Source: CADEFX01 sp963806735 (GTDB lineage Bacteria > Pseudomonadota > Alphaproteobacteria > Rhizobiales > Hyphomicrobiaceae). Taken from it: a stretch of 64,000 nt of DNA. Below are positions 24,060-34,495 of the stretch, piece by piece. Location of the stretch: the NCBI GenBank assembly GCA_963806735.1, contig CAWEBE010000049.1, positions 310,001-374,000 on the forward strand, written 5' to 3'. Position 1 is the stretch's first letter. Every line of letters starts with the position of its first letter. Below the pieces are notes generated by a model, which saw only the letters and a list, made by a program, of their open reading frames with translations, searched no databases and was not told where the DNA came from. Made by a program: the position numbers and the translations under genes.

Positions 24060-27000
24060 GTGCGCCTGCCCGATCTCTGCATTCGTCGGCCGGTCTTTGC
24101 CACGGTCCTCAGTCTTGTGGTCGTGTTGATCGGGCTGGTCTCGTTCAGTCGACTGACGGTGCGCGAGTATCCCAACATCGATCCGCCGGTGGTTCTGGTC
24201 CAAACGGTGTACCGTGGCGCCAGCGCGGAGGTGATCGAAAGCACCGTGACGCGTGTGTTGGAGGAGTCGATCGCCGGCATCGAAGGCATCGACTATTTGC
24301 GCTCGACAACCCGGCAGGAGAACAGCCAGGTCGTGGTGCGGTTCAAACTCGGCCGCGACGTCGAAGCGCCGCCAACGACGTGCGGGATCGGGTCGGGAGG
24401 GTCCGGGGACGTCTTCCCGATGAGATCGACGAGCCAATTATCTCCAAGGTCGAGGCCGACGCACAGCCGGTGCTCTATCTCGCGTTTTCATCGGATCGCC
24501 ACTCGGCACTCGACATCACTGATTTCGCCGATCGTTTCGTGAAGGATCGGCTCCAGTCGATCAGCGGCGTGGCGGAAGCGCGCATTTTCGGCGAACGCCG
24601 CTATGCCATGCGCATCTGGCTCGATGCAGCGCGGCTGGCCGCCTACAATCTCACGCCGCAGGACATCGAGACCGCGCTGCGGATGCAGAACGTGGAGGTT
24701 CCTGCCGGGCGCATCGAAAGCAAGGACACCGAGTTCACGGTTCTGGCCGAGACCGATCTGCGGCTGCCGGACCAGTTCGGCGCCATCGTCATCAAGCAGG
24801 TGTCGGGCTATCCGGTGCGACTGCGGGATGTGGGGCGGGTCGAGCGCGGTCCCTTGGACGAGAGGATCTCGGTCCGTTTCAAGGGCAAGCCGGCCGTGGC
24901 TATCGGCGTCGTCAAGCAGGCGGTGGCCAACCCGCTAGACATCTCCAAAGGGGTGCGTGAGGAGCTGCCCTTCATCACTGCCAATCTGCCCGAAGGAATG
25001 AAAGTCGAGGTTGCGCACGACACTTCCGTGTTCATTCAGGCGTCGATCAACTCGGTGTTTCGTACGATCGGCGAGGCGGTGATGCTGGTCGTGATCGTGG
25101 TGTTTCTGTTTTTGCGCAACGTGCGTGCAACGCTTATTCCAGTCGTGACCATTCCAGCGTCGCTGCTCGGTGCCTTTGCCATCATGTACATGCTTGGCTT
25201 CACGATAAACACGCTGACGCTTCTGGCCATGGTGCTGGCCATCGGTCTCGTCGTCGACGATGCGATTGTCGTGCTCGAGAATATCTATCGCCATATCGAG
25301 GAAGGTATGTTGCCGATGGCGGCGGCGTTTCAGGGCAGCAAGGAGATCGGCTTTGCCGTCATCGCCATGACGCTGACGCTGGCGGCCGTCTATGCGCCAA
25401 TCGGCTTCATGTCGAGAACTACTGGCCGTCTGTTCACGGAGTTCGCGTGGGCGTTGGCAGGAGCTGTCATTGTCTCCGGGTTCGTGGCGCTGACGCTCAG
25501 TCCCATGATGTGCTCGCGCATGCTGACCCAGCATGCGTCGCACGGCAGGCTCTATAACTTCGTTGAGCGGCTGCTCGTTGGTCTCACCAATGGCTATCGT
25601 TCTGCTTTGCGCAAGACGTTGAAGGTGCGTCCCCTGGTGCTCGTCCTGGGAGCGATCTTTGCCGCCAGCATCTTCGTGTTCAAGACCCTGAAACCTGAGC
25701 TGTCGCCGGTGGAGGACCGCGGCACAGTGATCAGCTTTTTCATCGGTCCGGAGGGGGCGACCCTCAATTTCATGGACAAGTATGCCCGGCGCTATGAGGA
25801 GATGTTCGCCAAGGTGCCGGAAGCCGAGGCGTTCTTTGTCGTCGCCGGCAACCCAATCGTTTCGCAAGGCATCTCCTTCACCCCGGTTAAAGCCCTGGAG
25901 TGAGCGCGAGCGCAAACAGCAGACGATAGTCAATTCACTGGCGCCGCAGCTCAGGCAGCTGCCAGGGGTGCTGGCCTATGCCACCAATCCCCCCTCGCTT
26001 GGACAGAATGCCAGCTCGCGGCCGGTGTGGATCGCGATCGAGTCGCAAGTCGAGTACTCCGAGCTCAACAAGCTCGTTGAGGCGGTGATGGCAGAAGCGG
26101 AAAAGTTTCCACAGGTGGTCAACGTGGAATCGCGTCTGAAGCTGAACAAGCCAGAGATCAAGGTGACAGTGAACCGCGACAAGGCGGCCAATGTCGGCGC
26201 CGAGGTCGAGGTCATTGGCCGCACGCTCGAGACCATGCTCGGGGGACGTCAGGTCACGCGCTTCAAGCAGAACGGCAAACAGTATGATGTGATCGTGCAG
26301 GTGGCGAATATCGAGCGTACCAACCCCGACGATCTATCGAAGATCCATGTCCGGGGCAGCAACGGTCAGATGATCCAACTGTCGAACCTGGTGGATCTGC
26401 GCGAGGCGGTGGCGCCGCGCGAACTCGGCCGCATGAACCAGATGCGTTCGGCCGACATCACCGCGAACATCGCGCCGGGATATTCGCAAGGCGAAGCTTT
26501 GGCGGCGCTCGAACAGGCGGCTCGCAGCGTGCTACCGAAATCCGTACAGATCGACTACATCGGACAATCGCGCGAGTTCATGCAGGCTTCGGGCGACATC
26601 TATTTCACGTTCGTCCTGGCCTTGCTGTTCATCTATCTTGTGCTGGCTGCACAGTTCGAGAGTTTCATCGATCCGTTCATCATCATGTTGACGGTGCCGC
26701 TGTCGATGACGGGGGCACTGCTCGCGCTCAAGCTCGGCGGAGGCACGATGAACATCTACAGCCAAGTGGGCCTGGTGACGCTGGTCGGCCTCATCACCAA
26801 GAACGGAATCCTCATCGTCGAGTTCGCCAACCAGCTGCAGGACCAGGGCCGCTCGAAGCTGGAGGCGGTGATTGAAGCGGCAGCATTACGGCTGCGTCCT
26901 ATCCTCATGACCACGGCTGCGATGGTGCTAGGCGCCGTGCCGCTGGCGATGGCCGTCGGAGCGGGAGCAGAGAGCCGGAACCAGATCGGCCTCGTGATCG

Positions 27001-27140
27001 TCGGTGGACTGGTGCTCGGAACCGTTCTGACCCTGTTCGTGATCCCCACCGCCTATACACTCGTGGCGCGAGACCGCGCTGCGCAAGTGACCGGCTCAGA
27101 TAACCAAACCATATCGGAAGATGCACCCAAAGCCGCATGA
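24060..27140 (+). pseudogene. RND efflux permease split by two single-base frameshifts
   Basis: Read through, this is one HAE1-type RND permease of 1026 residues, the normal family length. The N-terminus (MRLPDLCIRRPVFATVLSL) runs to about 24366, where one base is missing inside GAAGCGCCGCCAAC. The middle frame then runs to an early TGA near 25903. One extra C in the CCCC run at about 25884 restores the original frame to 27140. All landmarks survive: V-V-D-D-A-I in TM4 and G-L-I-T-K-N-G-I-L in the second half. The two shifts cancel and nothing else is degraded. This fits consensus errors or a very recent pseudogene. As written, no full-length pump is made. Confidence 0.85.
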
Positions 27141-27290
27141 CGCAAGATGAATGCATGGTGTTGCCTGGTCTTCGAGGCAGCGGGGGGTGCTGCGAGGGTG
27201 ACGGGCGATCCGGCGCCTAAGTCGGGTCCCGCCATGAGCTGCCGTCCTTGCAGCTCGCTCATCACGCTGCGGACATGCAATAGTGGCTGC

Positions 27291-28202
27291 ATGAAACCGT
27301 CCTTGCCACCTCTGCCGCTCTCGGAGTGGGGCGACACGTGCGACACGTTGCACCTTTGGACCCAAGTGGTGGGCAAGTTGCGCCTTTCGCTGACGCCCCT
27401 CATCAACCATTGGTGGAACGTGCCGCTCTACGTCGCCTCGCGTGGGCTCACGACATCGCCGATACCTCACGGTACGTGCACCTTTGAGGTTCTGTTCGAC
27501 TTCGTGGAGCATCAGTTGCGCATCGACGCCAGCAACGGCGCCACCGAACGCATCACCTTGCGGCCCATGTCTGTGGCTGAGTTCTACGCAGAGGTCATGG
27601 CCCGGCTGGCGCGACTTGGTATCGAGGCGCACATCTGGACCATGCCGAGCGAAATCGAGAACGCGGTTCCCTTCGAGCTTGACCACACCCATGCGCAATA
27701 CGACGCGACCATGGCGGCGCGGTTCTGGCAGGCGCTTCTGCAGGCGGATCGCGTGTTCAAGGTCTTCCGTTCCCGCTTCATCGGCAAAGTGAGCCCTGTC
27801 CATTTCTTCTGGGGCAGCTTCGATTTGGCAGTGACGCGGTTTTCCGGGCGCACGGCGCCGCCTCCTGGTGGCGTCACTCCCAACGTCGCCGCCTGGGTCA
27901 TGGCTGAGGCCTATTCGCACGAGGTCTGCAGTTGCGGGTTCTGGCCCGGCAATGGCGGCTACGGCAGGGCGGCATTCAACGTATATTGCTATCCTGAGCC
28001 TCTCGGCTACGCCGACACACAGTTAAGTACGGCCGAAGCTTTCTACGACAAGGGCCTCGGCCAGTTCATCCTTCCCTACGATGCGGTGCGCCAGTCGGCC
28101 GACCCCGATCAATTGCTCTTGGGGTTTCTCCAGGAGACCTACGAAGCGGCCGCCAACCTTGCGAAGTGGGACCGGCAGGCCCTCGAACGGCGGAAAGCTT
28201 AG
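27291..28202 (+). CDS. DUF5996 family protein
   Basis: A 303-aa protein of the DUF5996 family, of unknown function. The family begins at W-G-D-T-C-D-T-L-H-L-W-T-Q near residue 13, so ATG 27291 is preferred over earlier in-frame codons. Landmarks are N-H-W-W-N-V-P-L-Y-V, R-G-L-T-T-S-P-I-P, H-F-F-W-G-S-F-D-L-A-V-T-R-F-S-G-R and the Cys-rich H-E-V-C-S-C-G-F-W-P-G. No signal peptide or membrane helix is visible. Conserved Trp, His and Cys residues suggest a ligand- or metal-binding pocket, but this is inference. It stands alone, just after the second RND operon. The Shine-Dalgarno is weak. Confidence 0.82.
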   Translation: MKPSLPPLPLSEWGDTCDTLHLWTQVVGKLRLSLTPLINHWWNVPLYVASRGLTTSPIPHGTCTFEVLFDFVEHQLRIDASNGATERITLRPMSVAEFYAEVMARLARLGIEAHIWTMPSEIENAVPFELDHTHAQYDATMAARFWQALLQADRVFKVFRSRFIGKVSPVHFFWGSFDLAVTRFSGRTAPPPGGVTPNVAAWVMAEAYSHEVCSCGFWPGNGGYGRAAFNVYCYPEPLGYADTQLSTAEAFYDKGLGQFILPYDAVRQSADPDQLLLGFLQETYEAAANLAKWDRQALERRKA

Positions 28203-28440
28203 AGCGGCATAGACCACGTGCAACGATGGCGACGCTGTCGTGATGAAGCCTATGGCTACGGGAGAGAATATGTCCGGTTGGACCGCGGGCGATGAGCTCG
28301 GTGTCCGGCCATTCGCGGCAAGTCACAGTAACGCAAATCGCAGCAGACTGTGCGGCGTCCCAAGCAAGGCTCTTCGACTGCCACCCCCGGGCAAATCCGC
28401 TGACCAATTCGCGCAGGCGAACTCGTGAGGTCGAAGATCG

Positions 28441-29463
28441 CTAGTTGTCACTCCTGGTCCTCAACGGACGTGAAGGCGGCGGTCGCAGAGCCACCAGCGC
28501 GTCATAGACGAGACCATCTATCTCCAGTCCCTGCCGAAGCAGCTGCTCGCGCGAACGGAAAGCTCGCTCGGAAGGGATGCGGATTTCATCAATACCCGGC
28601 TGGCGCGGCGTCGCCTTGATGCGCTCGATCAGTTGCGTCACTTCGCGCTCGAATACATCGGCTGACCCCAGGAGATCGGGCCTGAAGGCGATAAAGAGGT
28701 AGGTGTAATCGCTTTCACCATTTGGACCGAGACCTGCAAGCAATCCCAATGCCTGCACCATCAGTGCGAGCCCAAAACCCTTGTAGCCGGCGAACGGCAG
28801 CAACGCTCCATGCCTCGCCCGCGTGGCATCTCTGGTGGGCTTGCCGTCAGCATCGATGGCAACCCCTTCGGGCAGCGACTCTCCGAGCCGTTCCCGCAGC
28901 AGCAGCTCTGTCATCATGTAGGCCGAGGTACCCATGTCGAGCACGATCGGGCCGTGGGATGAGGGTACGGCAATCGCAATCGGATTGGTGCCAAGGATTG
29001 CCTGGGTGCCACCCGGCGGAGCGACCAATCCGGAGCTGGCGGCCGTGTGGATGGCAACCAGACCAGCTTTGGCAATCATCTCCACATAGTACGCGCTGCG
29101 ACCGCTCATCCACGCATCGGTCACCGAAACAAGCGCTATCCCGTGCACAGCGGTCTTCTTGATTGTCGCCTCTGCTGCATGGAAGAGTGCCAGCATGCCG
29201 ACATTGTTTCCGCCATCCAAGGCAAGCGAGACATCGGTCTCGCGGAGCACTGTCATGGGGCGGCGCGGCAGTGCGAAATTGGTGCTCTCCGGGATGTTGA
29301 GGATCTTGGCGAGCCCAGAGTACTCATAGCCGCACAGGGCCGCGTCGATGACGTGATCGGCGATGACACGCGCATCGCCTTCGGGATATCCGATCCCGCG
29401 CAAGGCGCCTTCCGCCAGATCCCGCGCTTCATCCACGTTTAACCGGACGCGGCTGTTTGTCAT
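28441..29463 (-). CDS. Ldh_2-family NAD(P)-dependent dehydrogenase
   Basis: A 340-aa oxidoreductase of the malate/L-lactate dehydrogenase family 2, which includes ureidoglycolate, sulfolactate and delta-1-piperideine-2-carboxylate reductases. The family motifs are visible: H-V-I-D-A-A-L-C-G-Y-E near residue 40, G-M-L-A-L, the nucleotide-binding stretch A-I-L-G-T-N-P-I-A-I-A-V-P-S, the L-D-M-G-T-S segment and G-Y-K-G-F-G-L-A-L. The start has GGAG upstream. It is divergent from the ABC importer operon, so the two may share a control region of about 215 bases and a substrate. The exact 2-oxoacid or imino-acid substrate is not determined by sequence. Confidence 0.88.
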   Translation of the reverse strand: MTNSRVRLNVDEARDLAEGALRGIGYPEGDARVIADHVIDAALCGYEYSGLAKILNIPESTNFALPRRPMTVLRETDVSLALDGGNNVGMLALFHAAEATIKKTAVHGIALVSVTDAWMSGRSAYYVEMIAKAGLVAIHTAASSGLVAPPGGTQAILGTNPIAIAVPSSHGPIVLDMGTSAYMMTELLLRERLGESLPEGVAIDADGKPTRDATRARHGALLPFAGYKGFGLALMVQALGLLAGLGPNGESDYTYLFIAFRPDLLGSADVFEREVTQLIERIKATPRQPGIDEIRIPSERAFRSREQLLRQGLEIDGLVYDALVALRPPPSRPLRTRSDN

Positions 29464-29680
29464 GGCGTTGTTCTCCGAGCCGAAAGCACCCTTTACGATC
29501 CCTAATCACAGCTACCCACTCGGTACAATAAGGAGCAACTGATTGGATCGAAGCCACAGCTGCGGCTTGGGCTGAAGGCCTCCTGCGGTATGGACATTCG
29601 AACCGATACTGTCATAGTCCGCGAGTTTGCGACGTGCGCGAAGCGCTCGATCGCTTTTCGGCGTGAGGGAGAAAGACGGC

Positions 29681-30928
29681 ATGTGGAGTAGCGCTCGGAG
29701 GCTTGTCGCACTGTCTGCGATGATGACGTTTGGTCTTGCAGGTGGCGCGCTGGGGCAGCAGACGGTCAAAATCGGTGCGATCTACCCGTTGAGTGGCAAT
29801 GCTGCCAGCGCCGGCAACTTCTCCAAGGCCGCTATCGAGCTCGCTGTCGACATCGTCAACAACGAGCATCCTGATTTGAAGGACGTTCCGCTGGCGGCGG
29901 GCAAAGGTCTGCCCGGGCTTGGCGGCGCCAGGATTGAGGTCGTGTTCGCGGACAACCAAGGCACCCCGGCCGCCGGTCAGAACCAGGCGTTGCGCCTCAT
30001 CACCGAGGAAAAGGTGCACGCGATTATCGGCGCCTACCAGTCGGGTATTACGGTGACGACCAGCGCCATGGCAGAACGGCACGGAATTCCGTTCCTCACA
30101 CCCAAGTCGGTGGCCGCCAACCTGACCGAGCGCGGCTTCAAATGGTTCTTCCGGGCGACGCCAGTGGCAGGCGACTTTGCCCGCGCCTACTCCGACTTCC
30201 TCAAAGAGCAGAACGCAGCCGGTCAGAAGACCGGGTCCATCGCCATCGTCAACGAGAACACTGAGTATGGAAACTCCGTCGCGAGCGTCATCCGCGAGGT
30301 GTTCGCCAAGGACGGATTGAACGTCACCCAGGTGATCCCCTACTCGGCCAATACCACCGACGTGCAGCCACAGGTGCTGCAGCTCAAGGAGAAGAATCCG
30401 GACGTCCTGATCTTTATCTCCTACACGTCGGACGCAATCCTCTATGCCAAGACGATGAAGGATCTGAACTGGAAGCCCTCGATTTTGATCGCTGACAATG
30501 CCGGCTTCAATGATCCCTCTTTCGTCAATAGCTCGGGCTCCCTCGTCGAAGGCCTCGTCAACCGATCCTCGTTCGCAGCCGGCAAGCCGGGGTCCGTCAG
30601 CGCCGTCGTCAACGAGATGTACAAGAAGAAGACCCAAAACGACCTCGATGATCCGTCGGCGCGCGCCATGCAGGGACTGCTGATCATGGCGGAAGCCATC
30701 AACCGAGCGGGCTCGACCGAGCCCGCCAAAATCCAGGCGGCGTTGAAGGCGACGGATCTGAAGGCAAACCAAGTCGTCACCGGCTACAACGGCGTCAAGT
30801 TCGACGAGAAAGGGCAGAACGTGCTGGCTTCGAGCCTCATCACCCAGATGCAGGGGGGCAAGTACGTTCCCGTTTGGCCGAAAGACAAGGCCGCGGGCGA
30901 CTTGAAGCTCCCCTACAAGGGCTGGTAG
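29681..30928 (+). CDS. Branched-chain-type ABC substrate-binding protein
   Basis: Periplasmic binding protein (Peripla_BP_6 class, 415 aa) of a LivK-like importer. ATG 29681 with GGGAGA upstream opens a signal peptide ending near A-L-G-Q. The mature N-terminus V-K-I-G-A-I-Y-P-L-S-G is characteristic, followed by G-A-Y-Q-S-G-I-T-V at the ligand site. In this class such proteins bind amino acids, amides, urea or aromatic acids. It is first in a five-gene operon with two permeases and two ATPases, and the downstream enzymes suggest a small carboxylate, amide or cyclic imide as ligand rather than leucine. Confidence 0.92.
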   Translation: MWSSARRLVALSAMMTFGLAGGALGQQTVKIGAIYPLSGNAASAGNFSKAAIELAVDIVNNEHPDLKDVPLAAGKGLPGLGGARIEVVFADNQGTPAAGQNQALRLITEEKVHAIIGAYQSGITVTTSAMAERHGIPFLTPKSVAANLTERGFKWFFRATPVAGDFARAYSDFLKEQNAAGQKTGSIAIVNENTEYGNSVASVIREVFAKDGLNVTQVIPYSANTTDVQPQVLQLKEKNPDVLIFISYTSDAILYAKTMKDLNWKPSILIADNAGFNDPSFVNSSGSLVEGLVNRSSFAAGKPGSVSAVVNEMYKKKTQNDLDDPSARAMQGLLIMAEAINRAGSTEPAKIQAALKATDLKANQVVTGYNGVKFDEKGQNVLASSLITQMQGGKYVPVWPKDKAAGDLKLPYKGW

Positions 30929-31007
30929 CCACCTGTCGGCGATTTGAGATAGTGCGCGGCTTGTGCCTCGAACCCTAGGCCGCGCCACAAAATCCGCGAC
31001 CAGCGCC

Positions 31008-31871
31008 ATGTCCTCCATCCTCCTGCAAGTCATCGTCAGCGGCCTGCTCATCGGCGCCGTCTACGCCCTCTTTTCCTCCGGGCTGACGCTCATCTGGGGT
31101 ATGATGAACGTCATCAACTTCGCCCATGGCGACTTCGTCATGCTGGCGATGTACACGGCCTTCGTCGTGTGGACGGTCTTCGGCGGCGGACCCGCAGCCT
31201 CGGTGCCGATCGCAGCACTGATCCTCGCGACCGTCGGGGTGCTCAGCTATTTCCTGCTGGTGCGTCACATTATGCGCGGGCCGATGCTGGCGCAGATCCT
31301 GGGTACGTTTGGCTTGGCACTGCTGCTGCGCTACTCCGTATTCTGGTACTTCGGAGCGAACTTCAAGACACTGCCTGACAACATCCTCGGCCCCCCTTTC
31401 GTCTTTGGCGAAATTCGCATCGATGCGCCCCGGCTGCTGGCCGGCGCCATCGGTTTTGCAGTGACCTTGCTGCTGCACCTGCTGCTGACGCGCACGGCGC
31501 TCGGAAGCCGCATGCTGGCCGTGTCGGAAGATGCGACCGCCGCCCAACTCATGGGCATCAGGCCTGAGCGCATGCAGGCAGTGGCGTGGGCCTTGGCCGC
31601 AGGCGCCACCGGCATCGCCGGCGCACTGATCGCGACCTTCTTCTACACTTCACCGACGGTGGGCGAGACGCTCGCCATCGTGGCGTTTGTGACGGTGGCG
31701 TTCGGTGGTTTCGGCAGCGTGCCCGGCGCATTGGTTGCGGGATTGCTGATCGGCGTGCTGGAAGCGCTGTCGGCGTATCTGATCGGCCCGGTCTACAAGG
31801 ATGTGATCGTCTACTCGCTGTTCGTGCTGGTGCTTTGGACGAGGCCGCAGGGCCTGATGGGCAAGGCATGA
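31008..31871 (+). CDS. Branched-chain-type ABC permease (LivH-like)
   Basis: A 287-aa inner-membrane permease with about eight hydrophobic segments and the family signature L-I-W-G-M-M-N-V-I-N-F-A-H-G-D-F near the N-terminus. A conserved E-D-A-T-A-A-Q-L-M-G-I cytoplasmic loop near residue 175 contacts the ATPase. The ATG at 31008 lacks a clear Shine-Dalgarno; a GTG at 30963 would add 15 residues. Its stop overlaps the start of the next gene (ATGA). Confidence 0.9.
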   Translation: MSSILLQVIVSGLLIGAVYALFSSGLTLIWGMMNVINFAHGDFVMLAMYTAFVVWTVFGGGPAASVPIAALILATVGVLSYFLLVRHIMRGPMLAQILGTFGLALLLRYSVFWYFGANFKTLPDNILGPPFVFGEIRIDAPRLLAGAIGFAVTLLLHLLLTRTALGSRMLAVSEDATAAQLMGIRPERMQAVAWALAAGATGIAGALIATFFYTSPTVGETLAIVAFVTVAFGGFGSVPGALVAGLLIGVLEALSAYLIGPVYKDVIVYSLFVLVLWTRPQGLMGKA

Positions 31872-32848
31872 CGCGGCGCTATCTCTTTCCCGGCTTGGTC
31901 GGCGCCCTTGCCCTCGCCTATCCGCTGCTGACCGCAAGCTTCCCCGTATACCAGAGGCTCGGCGCGCTCGTGCTCCTGTCCGCCATCGGCGCCTCGGCGT
32001 GGAACCTGATCGGCGGCTATGCCGGCCAGGTATCCGTGGGACATGCCGTCTTCTTCGGTGCGGGCGCCTACTCCTCCATCGCCGTCTATACCCACTTCGG
32101 CCTGCCTCCGGTCGCCGGCGCTCCCATCGGTGCGCTTATTGCTGTTGCTATCGCCGCCGTGATCGGCGTGCCCACGCTCAGGCTTTCCGGCCACTACTTC
32201 AGCATGGCGACGATTGCCGTCGCCGAGCTTGCACGCGTGGTCGTCACCAACTGGGAATGGGTCGGCGGAGCGCAAGGGATCTCCGGACCGGCAGTGCCGC
32301 GCACGGTGCTCGATCTCTCCTTCACGTCGGCGTTACCTTACTACTATCTCTTCCTCGCGGTTCTCGGTGCCATCCTGTTTCTGACGTGGCGCATCGAGAC
32401 AAGTCGCATGGGCTTCTACCTGCGCGCCATCAAGGATTCCGAGCGCGCCGCTCGCTCGCTCGGCGTCGCCGCCGGGCGCTACAAGCTTTATGCCTACATG
32501 CTGAGCGCAGGGCTGACCGCGATTGCCGGCGCGCTCTATGCTCTCATGTTCGGCTTCGTCGACCCGGAGTCGGGTTGCGGCATCCTGATCTCGGTGAAGA
32601 TGCTGATCGTCGCGGCACTCGGTGGCACCGGCCTGCTGTTCGGTCCGCTGGTCGGCGCGCTCATCCTGGTGCCGCTCGAAGAAATTTCGAACAGCCTTCT
32701 CGGCGGCAAGGGTGCCGGCCTCACCTTCGTGGTGTACGGGGCCATCATTGTCATCATCGCCCGCTTCCTGCCGAGCGGCGTGCTGGCGATCTTCTCAGGC
32801 CCGCGGCGGTCCAAGTCCGCGTCGAGCGAGAGCAGCCATGCTGCTTGA
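31868..32848 (+). CDS. Branched-chain-type ABC permease (LivM-like)
   Basis: A 326-aa permease, partner of the LivH-like protein. It has about ten hydrophobic segments, the motif G-Y-A-G-Q-V-S-V-G-H-A-V-F-F-G-A-G-A-Y near residue 50 and the ATPase-contact loop I-K-D-S-E-R-A-A-R-S-L-G-V. The ATG at 31868 overlaps the previous stop by four bases, indicating translational coupling. Its 3' end overlaps the ATPase gene by 11 bases. Confidence 0.9.
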   Translation: MTRRYLFPGLVGALALAYPLLTASFPVYQRLGALVLLSAIGASAWNLIGGYAGQVSVGHAVFFGAGAYSSIAVYTHFGLPPVAGAPIGALIAVAIAAVIGVPTLRLSGHYFSMATIAVAELARVVVTNWEWVGGAQGISGPAVPRTVLDLSFTSALPYYYLFLAVLGAILFLTWRIETSRMGFYLRAIKDSERAARSLGVAAGRYKLYAYMLSAGLTAIAGALYALMFGFVDPESGCGILISVKMLIVAALGGTGLLFGPLVGALILVPLEEISNSLLGGKGAGLTFVVYGAIIVIIARFLPSGVLAIFSGPRRSKSASSESSHAA

Positions 32849-33578
32849 TGCGCGCAACATCACCATGGCTTTCGGCGCCTTCAAGGCGGTAGACGGCGCG
32901 ACGGTCGCAGTCGAGAAGGGCGAGGTGCTGGGGCTAATCGGCCCCAACGGAGCCGGCAAGTCCACGTTCTTCAATTGCCTGACAGGAGATCTTTCGCCCA
33001 CGTCCGGCAGCGTGCATTTCGAGGGACGCGACGTCACTCATTTCACGCCTGAGCAGCGCGCGGCGATTGGCATTGCCCGCACGTTCCAGGTGCCGCTGAC
33101 ATTCGAGTCCATGTCGGTCATCGACAACGTCATGATCGGCGCGTTCTTGAGATATCCTGGCGCGGTCGCCGCACGCGCCAAGGCGCGCCAAGTGCTCGAC
33201 TTCGTCGGCCTCGGCGCGGTCGCCGATGCTCCCGCCAAGAGCCTCGGCACGCCGGGCCGCAAGCGGCTCGAGATTGCCAGGGCACTTGCCTCCGAGCCCA
33301 AGGTACTGCTTCTCGATGAGGGTATGGCCGGCCTGACGCCAACTGAAATTCGCACCGCCATCGATCTGGTGCGGCGCATCCACGCCCTCGGCACGACCCT
33401 CGTGATCGTCGAGCACATCATGGAGGTGATCGTGTCGCTGGCGCAGCGCGTCGTCGTATTTCACCAGGGCCGGGAAATCGCACGCGGCACGCCGCGCGAG
33501 GTGACGAGCAATGAGCATGTCATCCAGGCCTATCTCGGCAAACGTCATGCGCAGAAACTGACCGGAGCGGGAGCGTGA
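32838..33578 (+). CDS. Branched-chain-type ABC ATPase (LivG-like)
   Basis: A 246-aa nucleotide-binding subunit. Walker A is G-P-N-G-A-G-K-S-T at 35-43, and the LivG-specific insert after I-A-R-T-F-Q is present. The signature loop is divergent: L-G-T-P-G-R-K-R-L-E-I-A-R-A-L replaces the usual L-S-x-G-Q, and Walker B reads L-L-L-D-E-G-M-A-G-L-T-P-T-E. A subgroup of LivG proteins has similar L-D-E-x-M-A-G-L sequences, so it is likely functional. The C-terminal family extension is short. It starts inside the permease gene, giving tight coupling. Confidence 0.9.
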   Translation: MLLDARNITMAFGAFKAVDGATVAVEKGEVLGLIGPNGAGKSTFFNCLTGDLSPTSGSVHFEGRDVTHFTPEQRAAIGIARTFQVPLTFESMSVIDNVMIGAFLRYPGAVAARAKARQVLDFVGLGAVADAPAKSLGTPGRKRLEIARALASEPKVLLLDEGMAGLTPTEIRTAIDLVRRIHALGTTLVIVEHIMEVIVSLAQRVVVFHQGREIARGTPREVTSNEHVIQAYLGKRHAQKLTGAGA

Positions 33579-34297
33579 GCACAGCGCTGCTCAAAGTCGA
33601 GAACCTGGAAGTGCGCTACGGCGATCTCATCGGGGTGGCTGACGTATCGCTGGAGGTGCCTCGCGGCGGCATCGTGGCGCTGCTCGGTTCGAACGGGGCT
33701 GGCAAGACGACGACGCTGAACGCGATTGCCGGCCTGGTACCGGCGAGCCGTGGCCGGATCACAATCGACGGCGACCAGGTGACCGGGCTGCCGGCCTACT
33801 CCATCGTGCGCAAAGGTTTGGCGCTGTCGCCCGAGAGCTGGCGCCTGTTCGTGCAGCAGAGCGTCGAGAACAATTTGCTGCTCGGCGCTACGCCGCTCGC
33901 CCACCGATCGCGCATTCCGCAGATGCTGGAGCGCGCCTATACGGTCTTCCCGAAGCTCGCCGAGCGCCGCCATCAGCGAGCCGGAACGATGTCCGGCGGC
34001 GAGCGGCAGATGCTCGCGGTGGGCCGCGCGCTCATGAGCGATCCCAAGCTGCTACTGCTCGATGAGCCCAGCCTTGGTCTGGCGCCGGCGATCATCGAAA
34101 CCATGTACGAGACGTTCCTGCGCCTGCACAAGGAGGGTCTGACCGTCCTGCTGGCTGAGCAATCTGTGGACTTGGCATTGGAAGTTGCCGACTACGCTTA
34201 TGTGCTGCAGGTCGGCCGCAGTGTATTGTCTGGAAACGCCAGGGACCTTTCCAGCAACGAGGATGTTCAACGAATTTATCTCGGCATAGACGGCTAG
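33575..34297 (+). CDS. Branched-chain-type ABC ATPase (LivF-like)
   Basis: A 240-aa second ATPase of the importer. Walker A is G-S-N-G-A-G-K-T-T at 38-46, the signature M-S-G-G-E-R-Q is canonical, and Walker B is L-L-L-L-D-E-P-S-L-G-L-A-P. The GTG start overlaps the previous stop (GTGA). This is the last transporter gene of the operon; about 200 bases separate it from the enolase-superfamily gene. Confidence 0.92.
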   Translation: MSTALLKVENLEVRYGDLIGVADVSLEVPRGGIVALLGSNGAGKTTTLNAIAGLVPASRGRITIDGDQVTGLPAYSIVRKGLALSPESWRLFVQQSVENNLLLGATPLAHRSRIPQMLERAYTVFPKLAERRHQRAGTMSGGERQMLAVGRALMSDPKLLLLDEPSLGLAPAIIETMYETFLRLHKEGLTVLLAEQSVDLALEVADYAYVLQVGRSVLSGNARDLSSNEDVQRIYLGIDG

Positions 34298-34495
34298 AGC
34301 CGCCTTGTGGTTGCCTCGCCCCGTCGAGACCATAAAAGGTGACGGCGACAATCGTACCAAGCCATGCCGCGAGCTATCGATCGGCGAACCTCGAGTGTTC
34401 GGTGCCTTGACAACACGCAGATAGCCATCCGACGCTGAATGGCAACGTGACGATTGAGAAGCCGACACCTTGCGCATCGAGAACAGGCAACGTGC

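Noticed and set aside
29612..31051. Long minus-strand open frame (479 codons) opposite the ABC binding-protein gene
   Set aside because: Arg/Gly/Val-rich, no family resemblance, and wholly antisense to a clear binding protein; typical of high-GC shadow frames.
32838..33578. LivG-like ATPase suspected inactive because LSGGQ is missing
   Set aside because: Walker A, Walker B and the L-D-E-x-M-A-G-L variant occur together in a recognised LivG subgroup, so it is probably functional.
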